Assembly: GCF_013410115.1 (NCBI RefSeq)
Contig: NZ_JACCCV010000001.1
Span: 1,116,001-1,180,000, forward strand
Direction: 5' to 3'
Length of the DNA stretch: 64,000 bases
Source of the DNA: Tunturiibacter gelidiferens
GTDB lineage: Bacteria > Acidobacteriota > Terriglobia > Terriglobales > Acidobacteriaceae
The notes below the pieces were generated by a model, which did no database searches, was not told the DNA's origin, and saw only the letters and a list, made by a program, of their open reading frames with translations. Position numbers and translations under genes: made by a program. Shown in pieces: positions 1 through 9,426 of this stretch (the first letter of the stretch is position 1; the number at the start of each line of letters is the position of its first letter).

Positions 1-6
1 AGAAGG

Positions 7-594
7 ATGATGCATCTTCGAAGCGTCCTGTTAGTGGCACTTCTATCCGTTTTGTCCGGGATTCTGCATGCCCAGGCCATATCCATGGGCGGGATTCACG
101 ACGACATACCTCGATTCGAGCTCGGAGCCAACTATAACTATTTCCATGCGAACGCCCCTCCAGGCCAATGCGGCTGCTTCTCGCTGAGCGGAGGCAGCGG
201 AACAATACTCATGAACGTGACCCCGAGGTGGGCCGCTGTAGCGGATATTGCTGTTGCGCATGCTAACCAGGTGGACAACACTTCTCAGAACATCACCATC
301 GTCAACTATCTCTTTGGTGCGCGATACACTCGCCGCAACTCAAGTAGATTTGTTCCTTACGGGGAAGCGCTGTTTGGCGGCGCGAAGGAGGATGTTAACT
401 TTCAGTTCACCATCAATCGCAACTCGTTTGGCCTGGCAGCAGGAGGAGGCGTAAGCGCACAACTTAAGCGACGATTGGGTGTTACCCTGGCTCAATTTGA
501 CTATGTCTACACCCAGATCCCGAACGCTAAGAACGATCGCCAAAACAATATCCGAGTAAGTACCGGCGTCACCTATAACTTTGGTTTCAAGTAG
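7..594 (+). CDS. Outer-membrane beta-barrel protein
   Basis: A 195-residue protein with a signal peptide of about 22 residues (hydrophobic core, cut after LHAQA). The rest alternates short polar and hydrophobic stretches rich in Gly, Asn, Tyr and Phe, as expected for an eight-stranded OmpA-like barrel; it ends VTYNFGFK, close to the usual C-terminal aromatic signature. Two ATG codons stand in tandem; the second, at position 10, fits the AAGG just upstream better. I see no peptidoglycan-binding domain, so it is a bare barrel. Function unknown; the barrel class is an inference from composition and length. Upstream context lies outside the window. Confidence 0.75.
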   Translation: MMHLRSVLLVALLSVLSGILHAQAISMGGIHDDIPRFELGANYNYFHANAPPGQCGCFSLSGGSGTILMNVTPRWAAVADIAVAHANQVDNTSQNITIVNYLFGARYTRRNSSRFVPYGEALFGGAKEDVNFQFTINRNSFGLAAGGGVSAQLKRRLGVTLAQFDYVYTQIPNAKNDRQNNIRVSTGVTYNFGFK

Positions 595-823
595 CTTGAC
601 ATCTGTCGATTTTAAGTACTTCTGCTTTACCAATTCAATCATGTAGTCTATCCGTGCACCCCTTACTCACTAATGGGACACAACTAAATTAGTGATCTCG
701 TTGACCTGACTAGCAATGTCGTTCTAGGTAGGATTCGCCAAAAAGATCTTACCGAGCAGGTGACCGTACCAAGCGATCCGCCAGATTAAACTACAATTGA
801 TACCGAAGGTAGGTCTTTTCGGA

Positions 824-2224
824 TCAGCTTCGGATGCCTTTGTAGCGAAATCCATACACAACCGAGCCCGCTGCCAGGATCAGCCCGGCTGTCCGCATCT
901 CTCGCAGGAAGTTCGGTCGTGAAAAGAGGATGAAGACAAATCCACCCAGCGCCAGCAGCACAGGCAGCGGATACGCTGGCATCCGGAACCCTCGCGTCTT
1001 GCGCTCGCGGCGGTGCTTTGGTAGCAACGCGGCTGTTCCCTGTAGTAGGAATTGAAACAAAATGCGAATCACTACAAGAGTCGTGATGACTTCCTGCAAC
1101 CTGAAGATGCAGCACGTCAGTGTTATGCCACCGAGGGTCAAAAGGGAATGCATTGGGACTCGATGTTTCGGGTGTACCGCGCCAAACCATGAAGGGAAGT
1201 TACCATCTCGTGCAGCAGCGAAAGGGATACGCGAGTATCCGAGCAATAACGCAAACACAGATGCAAGTGCTGCCAGAGCGATTAGCAGAACGATCACTCC
1301 GGCGGCAGTATGCCCATACAGCTTCTCCATGAAGACGGCCATAGTAAACGTACGGGCGTGGCTGTCGCTGTACTGTGCCATCTCTCGCCATGGGAGCACG
1401 CCGAGAACGCTAATGTTCATCAGCACGTACAGAGTTGCGACAAGACCGATTGAGCCGAGCACTGCGCGGGGGATGGTTTTTGCGGGGTCGCGGACCTCGG
1501 CGCCTAGGAAGCAGACCCCGTAATAACCCCAATAATCGTAGGCTGAGATCAGCATTCCAGCGCCGAGGCCCGCGAAGAATGCATGGTTGATGTGAAAGGC
1601 ACCGGGCGGAAAGTCGAAGGCTAGACGAGGGCTGAAGTGCATAAATCCAACCACGATCAATAACACCAACGTGAGACCTACAACGACTCCGAGCCAGCGT
1701 GCGATTCGACCGATGGCGAAGATGCTCCGGTGCAGAATGACCAGGGCAGCAGCGCATGCACTCATCGCAATCAGCGTCTGTCCGCTTAGTACTACTGGAA
1801 CCCCAAAAAGCGATGCGGATGCAAAAGGGTGGCCCGCGTTTGGAAGAAAGAAGGAGACGTATTGTGCGAATCCGATGCATCCTGAGGCGATCGAGAGTGG
1901 CGCGCTGATCAGTACCTGCCACGCGTAGAGAAAAGAAAACGCCCGGCCCCAGGTCTTCTCTCCATAGAGGTGCTTTAGGTAGGCGTAGGAGCCGCCGGCC
2001 TCAGGGTAGGCGGTGCCGAGTTCGCTCCAGATCAAGCCGTCGCAGAGAGACAGGAGGGCACCCATCATCCAGCCGAGCATCGCCTGCGGTCCGCCCATGA
2101 CTCCGACGATCAGAGGGAGCGTGACGAACGGGCCGACTCCGACCATGTCGATGACGTTGAGGCCGAGCGCAGCGCCGGTTGAGAGGCCGCGATGGAGCTC
2201 ATTTGCTCTGGGCTCGGAGTTCAT
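824..2224 (-). CDS. APC-family amino-acid permease
   Basis: A 466-residue inner-membrane protein with about 12 hydrophobic segments, of the amino acid-polyamine-organocation superfamily. The first helix has the family-typical GLNVIDMVGVGPFV pattern, helix 2 the GGPQAMLGWMMGAL stretch, and the middle AYDYWGYYGVCFLGAEVRDP resembles the APC helix 6-7 region. The ATG is chosen because it overlaps the stop of the upstream yggS-like gene in an ATGA tetranucleotide (2221-2224), implying translational coupling. A longer reading frame continues upstream but is only antisense-like, Arg-rich sequence inside yggS. Substrate cannot be told from sequence. Confidence 0.9.
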   Translation of the reverse strand: MNSEPRANELHRGLSTGAALGLNVIDMVGVGPFVTLPLIVGVMGGPQAMLGWMMGALLSLCDGLIWSELGTAYPEAGGSYAYLKHLYGEKTWGRAFSFLYAWQVLISAPLSIASGCIGFAQYVSFFLPNAGHPFASASLFGVPVVLSGQTLIAMSACAAALVILHRSIFAIGRIARWLGVVVGLTLVLLIVVGFMHFSPRLAFDFPPGAFHINHAFFAGLGAGMLISAYDYWGYYGVCFLGAEVRDPAKTIPRAVLGSIGLVATLYVLMNISVLGVLPWREMAQYSDSHARTFTMAVFMEKLYGHTAAGVIVLLIALAALASVFALLLGYSRIPFAAARDGNFPSWFGAVHPKHRVPMHSLLTLGGITLTCCIFRLQEVITTLVVIRILFQFLLQGTAALLPKHRRERKTRGFRMPAYPLPVLLALGGFVFILFSRPNFLREMRTAGLILAAGSVVYGFRYKGIRS

Positions 2225-2919
2225 CCGGCGCTGGCCACGATCCGTTTGCCGAAGAGTGCGGTCCCGACTCGGACGCAGGTGCTGCCTTCTTCGATGGCTA
2301 CCTGGAAGTCGTTCGACATTCCCATCGAAAGCTGCGTCAGCTTCGGGAAGCGAGCGAGCGACTGGTCTCTCAGGCCGCGAAGGTCGCGGAAGTAGGGCCT
2401 CGCCAGCTCTGCGTCCTCGGACCATGGTGGAACCGTCATCAGGCCTACGGCTTTGATCGACTCGAGCGGCTCCATCGCCTCCAGGAGAGCGGGTAATTCT
2501 GCCGGAGCGAATCCATGTTTTGACTCCTCGTGGCTCAGCTTAACCTCTACCAGGATTGGCAGCTTCTTTCCTAGTGCTTTAGCGGCTGCGTTCAGCCGTT
2601 GTGCGATCTTCAGCGAGTCGACTGCATCGATCGCGTGGAATAACTCGGCTGCGCGGGCTGTTTTGTTGGATTGAAGCGGGCCGATGAGATGGAATTCAGC
2701 GTCAGTCAGTGCGGCGAGATGGAGAGATTTTTCTTGAAACTCCTGTACCCGGTTCTCACCGAAGAGGCGCTGTCCGGCGGCGTAGGCCTCCAGGATGACC
2801 TCGACCGGATGGACCTTGCTGACTGCCATCAGGGCTACTTCGCTGTAGGAGCGATTGGCTCGGCGGCAGGCTTCGTGAATCTGTTGATGGAGGTGCTCGA
2901 GGTTTCCGGCGATGGACAT
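2221..2919 (-). CDS. yggS: YggS/PLPBP-family PLP-binding protein
   Basis: A 232-residue cytosolic protein of the PLP homeostasis family (YggS, YlmE, PROSC), a single alanine-racemase-like TIM barrel without a second domain. Lys35 in LMAVSKVHP is the expected Schiff-base lysine; GENRVQEFQEK, HLIGPLQSNK, LVEVKLSHEESKHG, GLMTVPP and the phosphate-binding LSMGMSNDFQVAIEEGST end are all present. Family members buffer intracellular PLP and influence amino-acid pools. It is followed by an amino-acid permease with a 4-base start-stop overlap, which fits a shared role in amino-acid homeostasis (inference). Confidence 0.95.
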   Translation of the reverse strand: MSIAGNLEHLHQQIHEACRRANRSYSEVALMAVSKVHPVEVILEAYAAGQRLFGENRVQEFQEKSLHLAALTDAEFHLIGPLQSNKTARAAELFHAIDAVDSLKIAQRLNAAAKALGKKLPILVEVKLSHEESKHGFAPAELPALLEAMEPLESIKAVGLMTVPPWSEDAELARPYFRDLRGLRDQSLARFPKLTQLSMGMSNDFQVAIEEGSTCVRVGTALFGKRIVASAG

Positions 2920-2976
2920 GCTCTTTGCATCTTATCGTTAGCTTCCAATTAGATTGACTGGAGACAGAAACGAACT

Positions 2977-3303
2977 ATGTGGACCATCTTTTTGCTGATT
3001 GGGTCGAATATTTTTATGACCTTCGCCTGGTATGGTCACCTCAAGTTCAAGGAGGTGCCGCTGTGGAAGGTGATCCTGGTCAGCTGGGGCATCGCCTCTT
3101 TGAGTACTGCCTGCAGGTACCAGCCAATCGGATCGGGTCGAAGACCTTCAGTCCGGATCAGCTCAAGGTGATTCAGGAGGTGATTACGCTGACGGTGTTT
3201 GACGTCTTTTCGACCTTTTACTTTGGCGACAAGTTGCACTGGAACCACTTTGCTGCCTTTGGGTGCCTCGGCCGGCGCGTTTTTTATGTTTCACAAGTTC
3301 TAG
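2977..3303 (+). pseudogene. DUF486 small membrane protein, two compensating frameshifts
   Basis: The reading frame begins MWTIFLLIGSNIFMTFAWYG, a clear DUF486 (DMT-superfamily-like, 4 TM, about 110 aa) start. Near 3096-3101 the frame is lost and the family motif FEYCLQVPANRIG continues one base earlier, as if one T were missing from GCC-TTC-TTT. Near 3261-3263 (a GGG run) the frame shifts back, as if one G were extra, and the original frame ends GAFFMFHKF then TAG. The net length is exactly 108 codons plus stop, so the two indels cancel. Either a recent pseudogene or two sequencing errors. Divergent from yggS, 57 bases apart. Confidence 0.8.
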
Positions 3304-3421
3304 ACCTCGGCTGACCCTCACCCCCCCTCCCCCTGGGAGTATTTTTGGCGTAAAGTATTTGGATGGAGTGGTTTACAGAAGTAATAATATACTTGACTGA
3401 ATAAGTCTGCTATGATTCAGC

Positions 3422-3865
3422 ATGCCTTACTGCCGAGGTGCGCATCTCAAGATCAAACGGGCCGACAAACACATTGCGGATCTTGAATCTTGCATTCACC
3501 GCCTGAAAAAGGGACTGATCGTTGCGGCTCATGTAGACGCGAGTAGTGGATGTGAATACATCGAGTGCGACTTTGCAGGTATCGAGGAAAGAGATATTCG
3601 AGATGATCTCGCCACAATCATCGGTGACGCCGTCCACAATCTTAAGTGCGCTCTCGACCATGTTTGGCTTGAGACGATTACCCGCCTGATCCCGTCCTAC
3701 GATTGGGAAAAGACTAAGTTCCCCGCCTATCCCACCTCTGATTTGCTTGAACTTAAGCTCAGGGAAGTGACCGCCCTCCGCGTAGGAGACCCGTTCGGCA
3801 GGACATCAGCAGGGCAGCCGAACCGGAACCCCAGCACGCTGCAACTCCGCCTTCAACTCCCGTGA
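3422..3865 (+). pseudogene. Hypothetical protein, 3' end replaced by a dispersed repeat
   Basis: The first about 113 codons look like a real cytosolic protein (charged, with KIKRADKHIADLESCIHRL and DDLATIIGDAVHNLKCALDH; I believe a widespread hypothetical family usually longer than this). From about 3763 the frame runs into the intergenic three-hairpin repeat and then antisense through the end of hisF, giving a nonsense tail. So the gene appears to have lost its C-terminal part at the repeat junction. Lower GC than its neighbours in the first part suggests acquired DNA (weak). Function unknown. Confidence 0.55.
3763..3805 (+). repeat. Three-hairpin dispersed repeat, copy A (partial)
   Basis: Matches the 3' part of copies at 27775-27857 and 37894-37978: GAAGTGACCGCC, then CTCC-GCGTA-GGAG, then GTTC-GGCA-GGAC. 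The second and third hairpins are intact. The first has lost its 5' arm. It abuts the hisF stop codon (3806-3808) on the other strand and interrupts a plus-strand gene. Confidence 0.75.
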
Positions 3866-4579
3866 GTCCGTCACGCCGAAGTGAAAGATACTAGCCGCCA
3901 GCGCCGCATCCGCTCTCCCCCTTCCAAACACCTCAACAAAGTGCCCTGCAGTCCCCGCACCACCCGAAGCAATCACCGGAATCTGCAACGCCCCGCTCAC
4001 CATCGCGGTCAACTCACAATCGAAGCCACCCCGCATCCCATCGGTATCCATCGAAGTCAGCAGAATCTCCCCCGCCCCTCGCTCCTCCGCCTCATGAACC
4101 CAATCCAACACCCGTCGCCCGGCAGCCTTCCGACCACCACTCACAAAAACTTCAGCCTCTTCCACCCCGCGTCCTTCAATTCGCCGAGCATCGACCGCCA
4201 CAATCACCGCCTGCGCTCCAAAGCTTCCACCGATCTCTCCAATCAACTCCGGCCTCGCAATCGCCGACGAGTTAATGCTCACCTTATCTGCGCCCGCATC
4301 GAACACAGCCGCAGCATCCTCCGCACTTCGAATCCCTCCACCAACCGTGAAAGGCACAAACAGCGCCGCAGCCGTCCGTTTAACCGTCTCGAGCAGTGTT
4401 CCGCGCCCCTCATGTGTAGCCGTAATATCCAGCAGCACAATCTCATCCGCTCCCGCCGCAGCATGACGATGCGCCAGTTCCGCCGGATCGCCCGCATCGA
4501 CGATGTCCACGAACTGCACACCCTTCACGACACGGCCGCCTCGCACATCGAGACACGCGATGATCCGCTTAGTCAACAT
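3806..4579 (-). CDS. hisF: Imidazole glycerol phosphate synthase cyclase subunit HisF
   Basis: A 257-residue TIM barrel that, with HisH, turns PRFAR and glutamine-derived ammonia into IGP and AICAR in histidine synthesis. The N-terminus [17 protein letters not shown] holds Asp11, one of the two catalytic acids; the other lies in VIVAVDARR. The phosphate-binding loops FTVGGGIRS and [11 protein letters not shown] are clear, as is DADEI-type [12 protein letters not shown]. It is the last gene of the operon, 3 bases after the lipoyl-like ORF stop, and its stop abuts a dispersed repeat; no clear terminator follows. Confidence 0.97.
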   Translation of the reverse strand: MLTKRIIACLDVRGGRVVKGVQFVDIVDAGDPAELAHRHAAAGADEIVLLDITATHEGRGTLLETVKRTAAALFVPFTVGGGIRSAEDAAAVFDAGADKVSINSSAIARPELIGEIGGSFGAQAVIVAVDARRIEGRGVEEAEVFVSGGRKAAGRRVLDWVHEAEERGAGEILLTSMDTDGMRGGFDCELTAMVSGALQIPVIASGGAGTAGHFVEVFGRGRADAALAASIFHFGVTDSRELKAELQRAGVPVRLPC

Positions 4580-4582
4580 CGG

Positions 4583-4864
4583 CTATCCCAATCTCAGCGG
4601 CACCGCCGCTGGCACGGTCGCCGACTCACCCTCACACACAATCCGCGCCAGCGAGTCTCCATTCTCGATCACCGCCCCATGCTCCACAAACCACTCCACC
4701 AGCAAACCCTGCCTCGGCGCCGGTACATGAAATTCCATAGCCCCATCCGTCAAAGTACAAACCGCCTGCCCAGTTCCCACAAGCGACCCCGCCGGCACCA
4801 GCTGTTGAACAAACGTGTAAGAAGGTTCTTCCGCCGCAATCTTCAACTCATACAAAAAAGGCAT
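4583..4864 (-). CDS. Lipoyl/biotinyl-domain-like small protein inside the his operon
   Basis: A 93-residue protein with the fold signature of a single lipoyl/biotinyl carrier domain: two quasi-symmetric halves (LVPAGSLVGTGQAVCTLTD and EWFVEHGAVIENGDSLARI) around the hairpin where the modified lysine normally sits. Here the hairpin reads LTDGAMEFHVPAP, with Gly-Ala where lipoyl domains have Asp-Lys-Ala and biotin domains Met-Lys, so it cannot be lipoylated or biotinylated at the usual position. It lies between hisH and hisF with 3-base gaps on both sides, where hisA often stands in other bacteria. Role unknown; a structural or regulatory partner of the HisHF complex is speculative. Confidence 0.8.
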   Translation of the reverse strand: MPFLYELKIAAEEPSYTFVQQLVPAGSLVGTGQAVCTLTDGAMEFHVPAPRQGLLVEWFVEHGAVIENGDSLARIVCEGESATVPAAVPLRLG

Positions 4865-4867
4865 ATT

Positions 4868-5479
4868 CTACAGCTCCACAAAGTTCTTCAAAACCTGTAA
4901 TCCCACCGCGCTCGACTTCTCAGGATGAAACTGCACTCCCATCACATTGTGCTTCTCGACCACTCCCGTAAACGCCCCGCCATATTCTGTAACCGCTGCA
5001 GTTGCATGAATCACCGGGGCGCGCCACGAATGAGTGTAGTAAACAAATCCACCATTTTCGATCCCACGCATCAACCTGGAATCAGCACTCACCCTCTCAA
5101 GCGAGTTCCATCCCACATGTGGCGACTTCAACTCCGCGCCCTCGAACAGAGCAGGGAACCGCTCGCACATTCCCTCAAAGTGTCCCAACCCCTGCACACC
5201 CGGAGCTTCGGTCGAACCCTCAAACAACCACTGCAACCCAACGCAGATCCCCAGGAACCATGAGCCCTTAGCAACACTCTCCCGCACCGCATCCGCCAAC
5301 CCAAGCTCGCACAACAGGGAAGTAGCCCGAAAGTGTCCTACCCCTGGCAGCACCACCTTCGCCGCTCCAGCCACCACCGCAGGATCCTGAGTCACCACCA
5401 TCTCGCGCGCACCAAGATAGTGCAGCGTCTTTACAACACTGGCCAGGTTTCCCGCTTTGTAATCGATAATCGCGATCAT
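4868..5479 (-). CDS. hisH: Imidazole glycerol phosphate synthase glutaminase subunit HisH
   Basis: A 203-residue class I glutamine amidotransferase. It starts IAIIDYKAGNLASVVK, has the nucleophile elbow LGICVGLQWLFEGS (Cys), and the His-Glu pair in MGVQFHPEKSS. The oxyanion-region PGVGHF is present. It supplies ammonia to HisF for IGP formation. The ORF between it and hisF is unusual, since HisH and HisF form a heterodimer and are usually close; spacing here is still operon-like. Confidence 0.97.
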   Translation of the reverse strand: MIAIIDYKAGNLASVVKTLHYLGAREMVVTQDPAVVAGAAKVVLPGVGHFRATSLLCELGLADAVRESVAKGSWFLGICVGLQWLFEGSTEAPGVQGLGHFEGMCERFPALFEGAELKSPHVGWNSLERVSADSRLMRGIENGGFVYYTHSWRAPVIHATAAVTEYGGAFTGVVEKHNVMGVQFHPEKSSAVGLQVLKNFVEL

Positions 5480-5526
5480 ACAATCAGCCTTATTCGTACA
5501 TGTGACGAAGAAGAAAATTAAGTCCG

Positions 5527-6138
5527 CTAAAGTAGTCCCTTCGTACTCGGCAACATCTCCCTCATCCGCTCATCCCGAGAACAGGCCCCACGCAGCGCCC
5601 TGGCAAACGCCTTGAAGATCGCCTCGATCTTGTGATGATTGCTGCGCCCATACATCGTTTTCACGTGGACATTTGCTTTGGCGCCGCGCGCGAAGCCGTC
5701 GAAGAAGTCGGCCAGCAATTCGCTCTGAAAATCTCCCACCAGCCGCACCTTCACTTTATCGTCGACAACATAAGCAACTCGTCCACTAAGATCTACCGCT
5801 GCGACAGCAAGAGTCTCGTCCATTGCCATCACAAAGTACCCCGCGCGCATGATGCCCTTCTTGTCACCCAGCGCTTTCCCAAATGCCTCGCCAAGAGCAA
5901 TCCCCACGTCTTCCACGGTATGGTGCTGATCGACATCAAGATCACCCGAACACTTCAACGTGAGATCAAACCCTCCATGGCGCGTAAACAGCTCCAGCAT
6001 GTGGTCAAAAAAACGAATGCCGGTCGACACTTTGTACGCACCTTGCCCGTCAATAACGAGCCTCAACGAGATCTGCGTCTCTGTAGTATCGCGCTTGATT
6101 ATTCCAGAGCGCACCTTCAAAGTCTTCGCCGCCGTCAT
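5527..6138 (-). CDS. hisB: Imidazoleglycerol-phosphate dehydratase HisB
   Basis: A 203-residue monofunctional dehydratase (no N-terminal histidinol phosphatase domain) that makes imidazole acetol phosphate from IGP. The two Mn-binding repeats are visible: [19 protein letters not shown] and [18 protein letters not shown], plus [17 protein letters not shown]. The ATG at 6138 overlaps the hisC stop in ATGA (6135-6138); an in-frame ATG five codons earlier is less likely because of that coupling. Confidence 0.97.
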   Translation of the reverse strand: MTAAKTLKVRSGIIKRDTTETQISLRLVIDGQGAYKVSTGIRFFDHMLELFTRHGGFDLTLKCSGDLDVDQHHTVEDVGIALGEAFGKALGDKKGIMRAGYFVMAMDETLAVAAVDLSGRVAYVVDDKVKVRLVGDFQSELLADFFDGFARGAKANVHVKTMYGRSNHHKIEAIFKAFARALRGACSRDERMREMLPSTKGLL

Positions 6139-7241
6139 ACCGCAGCGCTCCATTCAATCTCCTGGAGGGAAGTCTTCAACGCATCCAGTCCACGCGTCAC
6201 GTGTTCTTCAATTCCAATGGTGATGCGCACAAAACCATCACATCCAGGATCGGTCGATCGATCTCGCAGCAGTACCCCTTGCCTTCTCATCGCGCCTACC
6301 AGCGCCGCATGCTTTGGCCCAATATTCATAAGAACAAAGTTTGCATGACTAGGAAAGAAGGGAACCCCCAGCTCTCGCAGCCCATCCATCATTCTCTGCC
6401 GTCCAATACGAACCTGCTCTGTGTACCAGGAAAGATATTCCTCATCGGCAACAGCAACTGGCAGACAAGCCAACGCTACTCCATTCACGTTATACGGCGA
6501 CGACACCTTGCGCAGACTCTTCAAAAGCGCTGCATTCCCGGCCAACAAGCCGACTCGCAAACTAGCCAATCCATAGGCCTTTGAAAACGTCCTGGCTACG
6601 ATCACGTTCGGCACCGTCGACAGATCTTCAAGTATCGACTCGCCGTGGAAATGGTAGTAAGCTTCATCAACCATCAACACCGCGTGAGGAGCCGCAGCGG
6701 CGATCGCCAGCAGATGCTCTTTGCTCACCGTTGCTCCGGTCGGATTATTTGGCGAAGCAACGATAATCAGCTTCGTCTTATCCGTGATAGCAGACATAAA
6801 GCGTTCGAACGGAAACTCCATCGTCGCATCTGCCTGTACCTTTCGCAGGTGAGGCGTCATCATCTTGATACTCACGTCGTACATGAAAAATGTCGGGGTC
6901 GCAATCAGCGCTTCGTCATCCGCCTCGAGAAACGCCACACACATAAGGTGAATCGCTTCATCGACGCCGTTTGTCAGCAGTACCTCCTCTGTCTTTAATC
7001 CGAAATGCGTTGCAACGACCCTCTCCACCGGTTCCCTCTCGGGATACTTCGTTAGCCCCTCGGCTGTAAGCGCCAGTAACTTCTCTACGACCCGTGGCGA
7101 AGGCGCAAACGTGTTTTCGTTGAAGTCCAGACGCAACGCGTCACGTCCAGCCAACGGGGGATGGTACTCCGGCATCTCTAGTACAGCCTTGCGCGGCTGC
7201 ACGATTTTTCTATCTGTAACCAAGTCAGTAGCAAGACTCAT
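6135..7241 (-). CDS. hisC: Histidinol-phosphate aminotransferase HisC
   Basis: A 368-residue fold-type I PLP aminotransferase converting imidazole acetol phosphate and glutamate to histidinol phosphate. It shows RLDFNENTF near the start, [11 protein letters not shown], the [10 protein letters not shown] loop, VDEAYYHF with the PLP-contacting Asp, and the Schiff-base lysine in [16 protein letters not shown]. It overlaps both neighbours by 4 bases (ATGA with hisD upstream and hisB downstream), so the three are translationally coupled. Confidence 0.97.
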   Translation of the reverse strand: MSLATDLVTDRKIVQPRKAVLEMPEYHPPLAGRDALRLDFNENTFAPSPRVVEKLLALTAEGLTKYPEREPVERVVATHFGLKTEEVLLTNGVDEAIHLMCVAFLEADDEALIATPTFFMYDVSIKMMTPHLRKVQADATMEFPFERFMSAITDKTKLIIVASPNNPTGATVSKEHLLAIAAAAPHAVLMVDEAYYHFHGESILEDLSTVPNVIVARTFSKAYGLASLRVGLLAGNAALLKSLRKVSSPYNVNGVALACLPVAVADEEYLSWYTEQVRIGRQRMMDGLRELGVPFFPSHANFVLMNIGPKHAALVGAMRRQGVLLRDRSTDPGCDGFVRITIGIEEHVTRGLDALKTSLQEIEWSAAV

Positions 7242-8500
7242 TTCATCCTCACCCGCACGCTCTCTGCATGTCCCTTCAGTCCCTCAGCTTCCGCCAGTGC
7301 GATCGCATGGGGACCCAACTTCTTCAATCCTGTCTTCGTGTACTGCTGCACTGTAATGACCTTTACAAAATCCACCACACTCAATCCACCTCGGACCCGG
7401 CCGAAGCGCCCGGTCGGCAATACATGATTCGGTCCTGAGACGTAATCACCCATCGACTGCGGCGCGAACGCTCCGACAAAAACAGACCCAGCATTCTGAA
7501 CCCACTTCAGATCGGCCTCCGAATCGACGGTTAAATGCTCTGGCGCAAGTCGGTTCGTTAGCTCCTGAGCTCCGCGTACTGAGGCGGTCACAAATAAGCA
7601 TCCGCGCGCCGCCAGTGACTGCTTCGCAATCTCATTCTCTCGCGTCCGCAACTTCACCTCTGCCTCAACAGCCTTCGCCAGCTCTTCCTTGCTCGTAATC
7701 AGAACAGCCAATGTCTCCGGGTCATGCTCTGCCTGCGCAACCAGATCTGCCGCGATCCCCGCCGCGTTTCCGCTTTCACTGGTTACCACAATCTCCGTTG
7801 GGCCAGCCGGCATATCGATCCCGCATTCATCCGAAGCCAGCATTTTGGCCGCAGTCACATAAAGATTTCCCGGCCCAACAATCTTATCGACTCGCTCAAT
7901 AGTAGTCGTGCCGTAAGCCATAGCTGCAATCGCCTGCGCTCCGCCCACCCGATAAAACTCCGTTACCCCGGCGAGCCATGCCGCAGCCATTGTCTCTTTT
8001 GCGGGCTTCGGCGAACACACCACAATCCGTTCCACCCCAGCGACTTGCGCAGGAATCACTGTCATCAACAGCGTCGAAGGCAGTGGATAGCGCCCTCCCG
8101 GCACATAGCAGCCAACGCTGCCCAACGGCCGCACGATCTGCCCCGTCCTCACTCCATCCACCGGGGAGATCGTCCACTCCTGCGGCAGCTGCGCCTCGGC
8201 GAATGCAAGAATATTTCCTCGCGCCACCATCATCGCCGCTTGCAGTGCCGGTGCAGTCGAATCCCAGGCCTCCTTCATCTCATCCCGCGACACCAACAAC
8301 GTCTGACCCTTCGCAAGCCCATCGAACTCTACCGCATACTTCGCCAACGCCCGATCACCGCCCTTGCGCACCGCTGCGAGAACGCGTCGCACCACTGGCT
8401 CCACGCGCGCCGTGTTCACAGCCCCTCGCCGCTCCAGCGATTCGATCAATGCATCTGCCGCAGCTTTGCCGCGGCCAAACGTCTTTACCAGCTTCATCAC
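7238..8500 (-). CDS. hisD: Histidinol dehydrogenase HisD
   Basis: A 420-residue NAD- and Zn-dependent enzyme for the last two oxidations to histidine. Characteristic stretches: GCYVPGGRYPLPS, IDMPAGPTEIVV, DLVAQAEHDPE, the catalytic-region NRLAPEHLTV, and SVFVGAFAPQSMGDYVSGPNHVLPT split over the C-terminal half. Length is typical. It follows hisG by 44 bases and overlaps hisC by 4. Confidence 0.97.
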   Translation of the reverse strand: MMKLVKTFGRGKAAADALIESLERRGAVNTARVEPVVRRVLAAVRKGGDRALAKYAVEFDGLAKGQTLLVSRDEMKEAWDSTAPALQAAMMVARGNILAFAEAQLPQEWTISPVDGVRTGQIVRPLGSVGCYVPGGRYPLPSTLLMTVIPAQVAGVERIVVCSPKPAKETMAAAWLAGVTEFYRVGGAQAIAAMAYGTTTIERVDKIVGPGNLYVTAAKMLASDECGIDMPAGPTEIVVTSESGNAAGIAADLVAQAEHDPETLAVLITSKEELAKAVEAEVKLRTRENEIAKQSLAARGCLFVTASVRGAQELTNRLAPEHLTVDSEADLKWVQNAGSVFVGAFAPQSMGDYVSGPNHVLPTGRFGRVRGGLSVVDFVKVITVQQYTKTGLKKLGPHAIALAEAEGLKGHAESVRVRMK

Positions 8501-8544
8501 AAAACTCCAGAGGCAACTCGTTAGCCTAAAGCAGGAACGATCTC

Positions 8545-9426
8545 CTACAGCACAACCTTACTCAGTGGATACTCAACAATGCCGGTAGCACCTGCAGCTT
8601 TAAGCTTAGGAATCACCTCGCGCACCAAAGCTTCATCCAAAATCGTATTCAACGCGACCCATTCCTGATCGCTCAACTGCGATACTGTCGGCGAGTTCAA
8701 CGCAGGCAACTCACCAACGATCTTCTCCAAATCGGCCTTCCGCGCATTCAACATCAAACCAACTCGTCCCTGTGCAGCAATCGCGGCATTCAGCATCAGG
8801 GAGATATTCTCAATCTTCTCCCGCTTCCAGGCATCTTTGTACGCCGTTTTATTTGCAATCAACTGAGTCTCGCTCTCCATCAGCGTCTCGATAATTCGCA
8901 GCCGATTCGCGCGCAACGACGACCCTGTCTCGGTCACCTCGACAATCGCATCAGCCAGAGTAGGAGGTTTCACCTCGGTCGCGCCCCAGCTAAACTCCAC
9001 CGTCACAGGAATCTTCTTCCCGGCAAAGTACCGCTTCGTAAACTCAACCAGCTCAGTAGCAATAATCTTCCCCGCAAGGTCCTCCGGCTTCTGGAACGGT
9101 GAGTCTTCCGGCACCGCCAGGACCCACTTCACCTTCTGACGGCTTTGTTTCGAGTAAGTCAGACTCGTGACGTACTCCACGTCCGTCTCATTCTCTAGCA
9201 CCCAGTCATTACCCGTCAGCCCGGCATCCAGCGCCCCATGCTCCACATACCGCGCCATCTCCTGCGCCCGCACCAGCATGCATTCAATCTCCGCATCATC
9301 GATAGAAGGGAAGTAGCTCCGCCCGTTAGCGAAGATCCTCCACCCAGCGCGTTCAAACAGCGCAATCGTCGCGTCCTGCAGACTGCCCTTCGGTATTCCC
9401 AGCTTCAACCGCTTCGTTTCGCTCAC
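8545..9426 (-). CDS. hisG: ATP phosphoribosyltransferase HisG (long form)
   Basis: A 293-residue enzyme for the first, feedback-controlled step of histidine synthesis. [16 protein letters not shown] starts the catalytic part; [10 protein letters not shown] and the PRPP-loop region [14 protein letters not shown] follow. The C-terminal about 75 residues ([29 protein letters not shown]) form the ACT-like regulatory domain, so no HisZ partner is needed. I chose the GTG at 9426: it forms GTGA with the hisI stop and has GGAGG 8 bases upstream, while an upstream ATG reads through hisI. Confidence 0.95.
   Translation of the reverse strand: MSETKRLKLGIPKGSLQDATIALFERAGWRIFANGRSYFPSIDDAEIECMLVRAQEMARYVEHGALDAGLTGNDWVLENETDVEYVTSLTYSKQSRQKVKWVLAVPEDSPFQKPEDLAGKIIATELVEFTKRYFAGKKIPVTVEFSWGATEVKPPTLADAIVEVTETGSSLRANRLRIIETLMESETQLIANKTAYKDAWKREKIENISLMLNAAIAAQGRVGLMLNARKADLEKIVGELPALNSPTVSQLSDQEWVALNTILDEALVREVIPKLKAAGATGIVEYPLSKVVL

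Noticed and set aside
2225-2425. 67-residue N-terminal extension of the amino-acid permease
   Set aside because: It is Arg/Pro-rich, lies wholly inside yggS in another frame, and the ATGA overlap gives a clear start at 2224.
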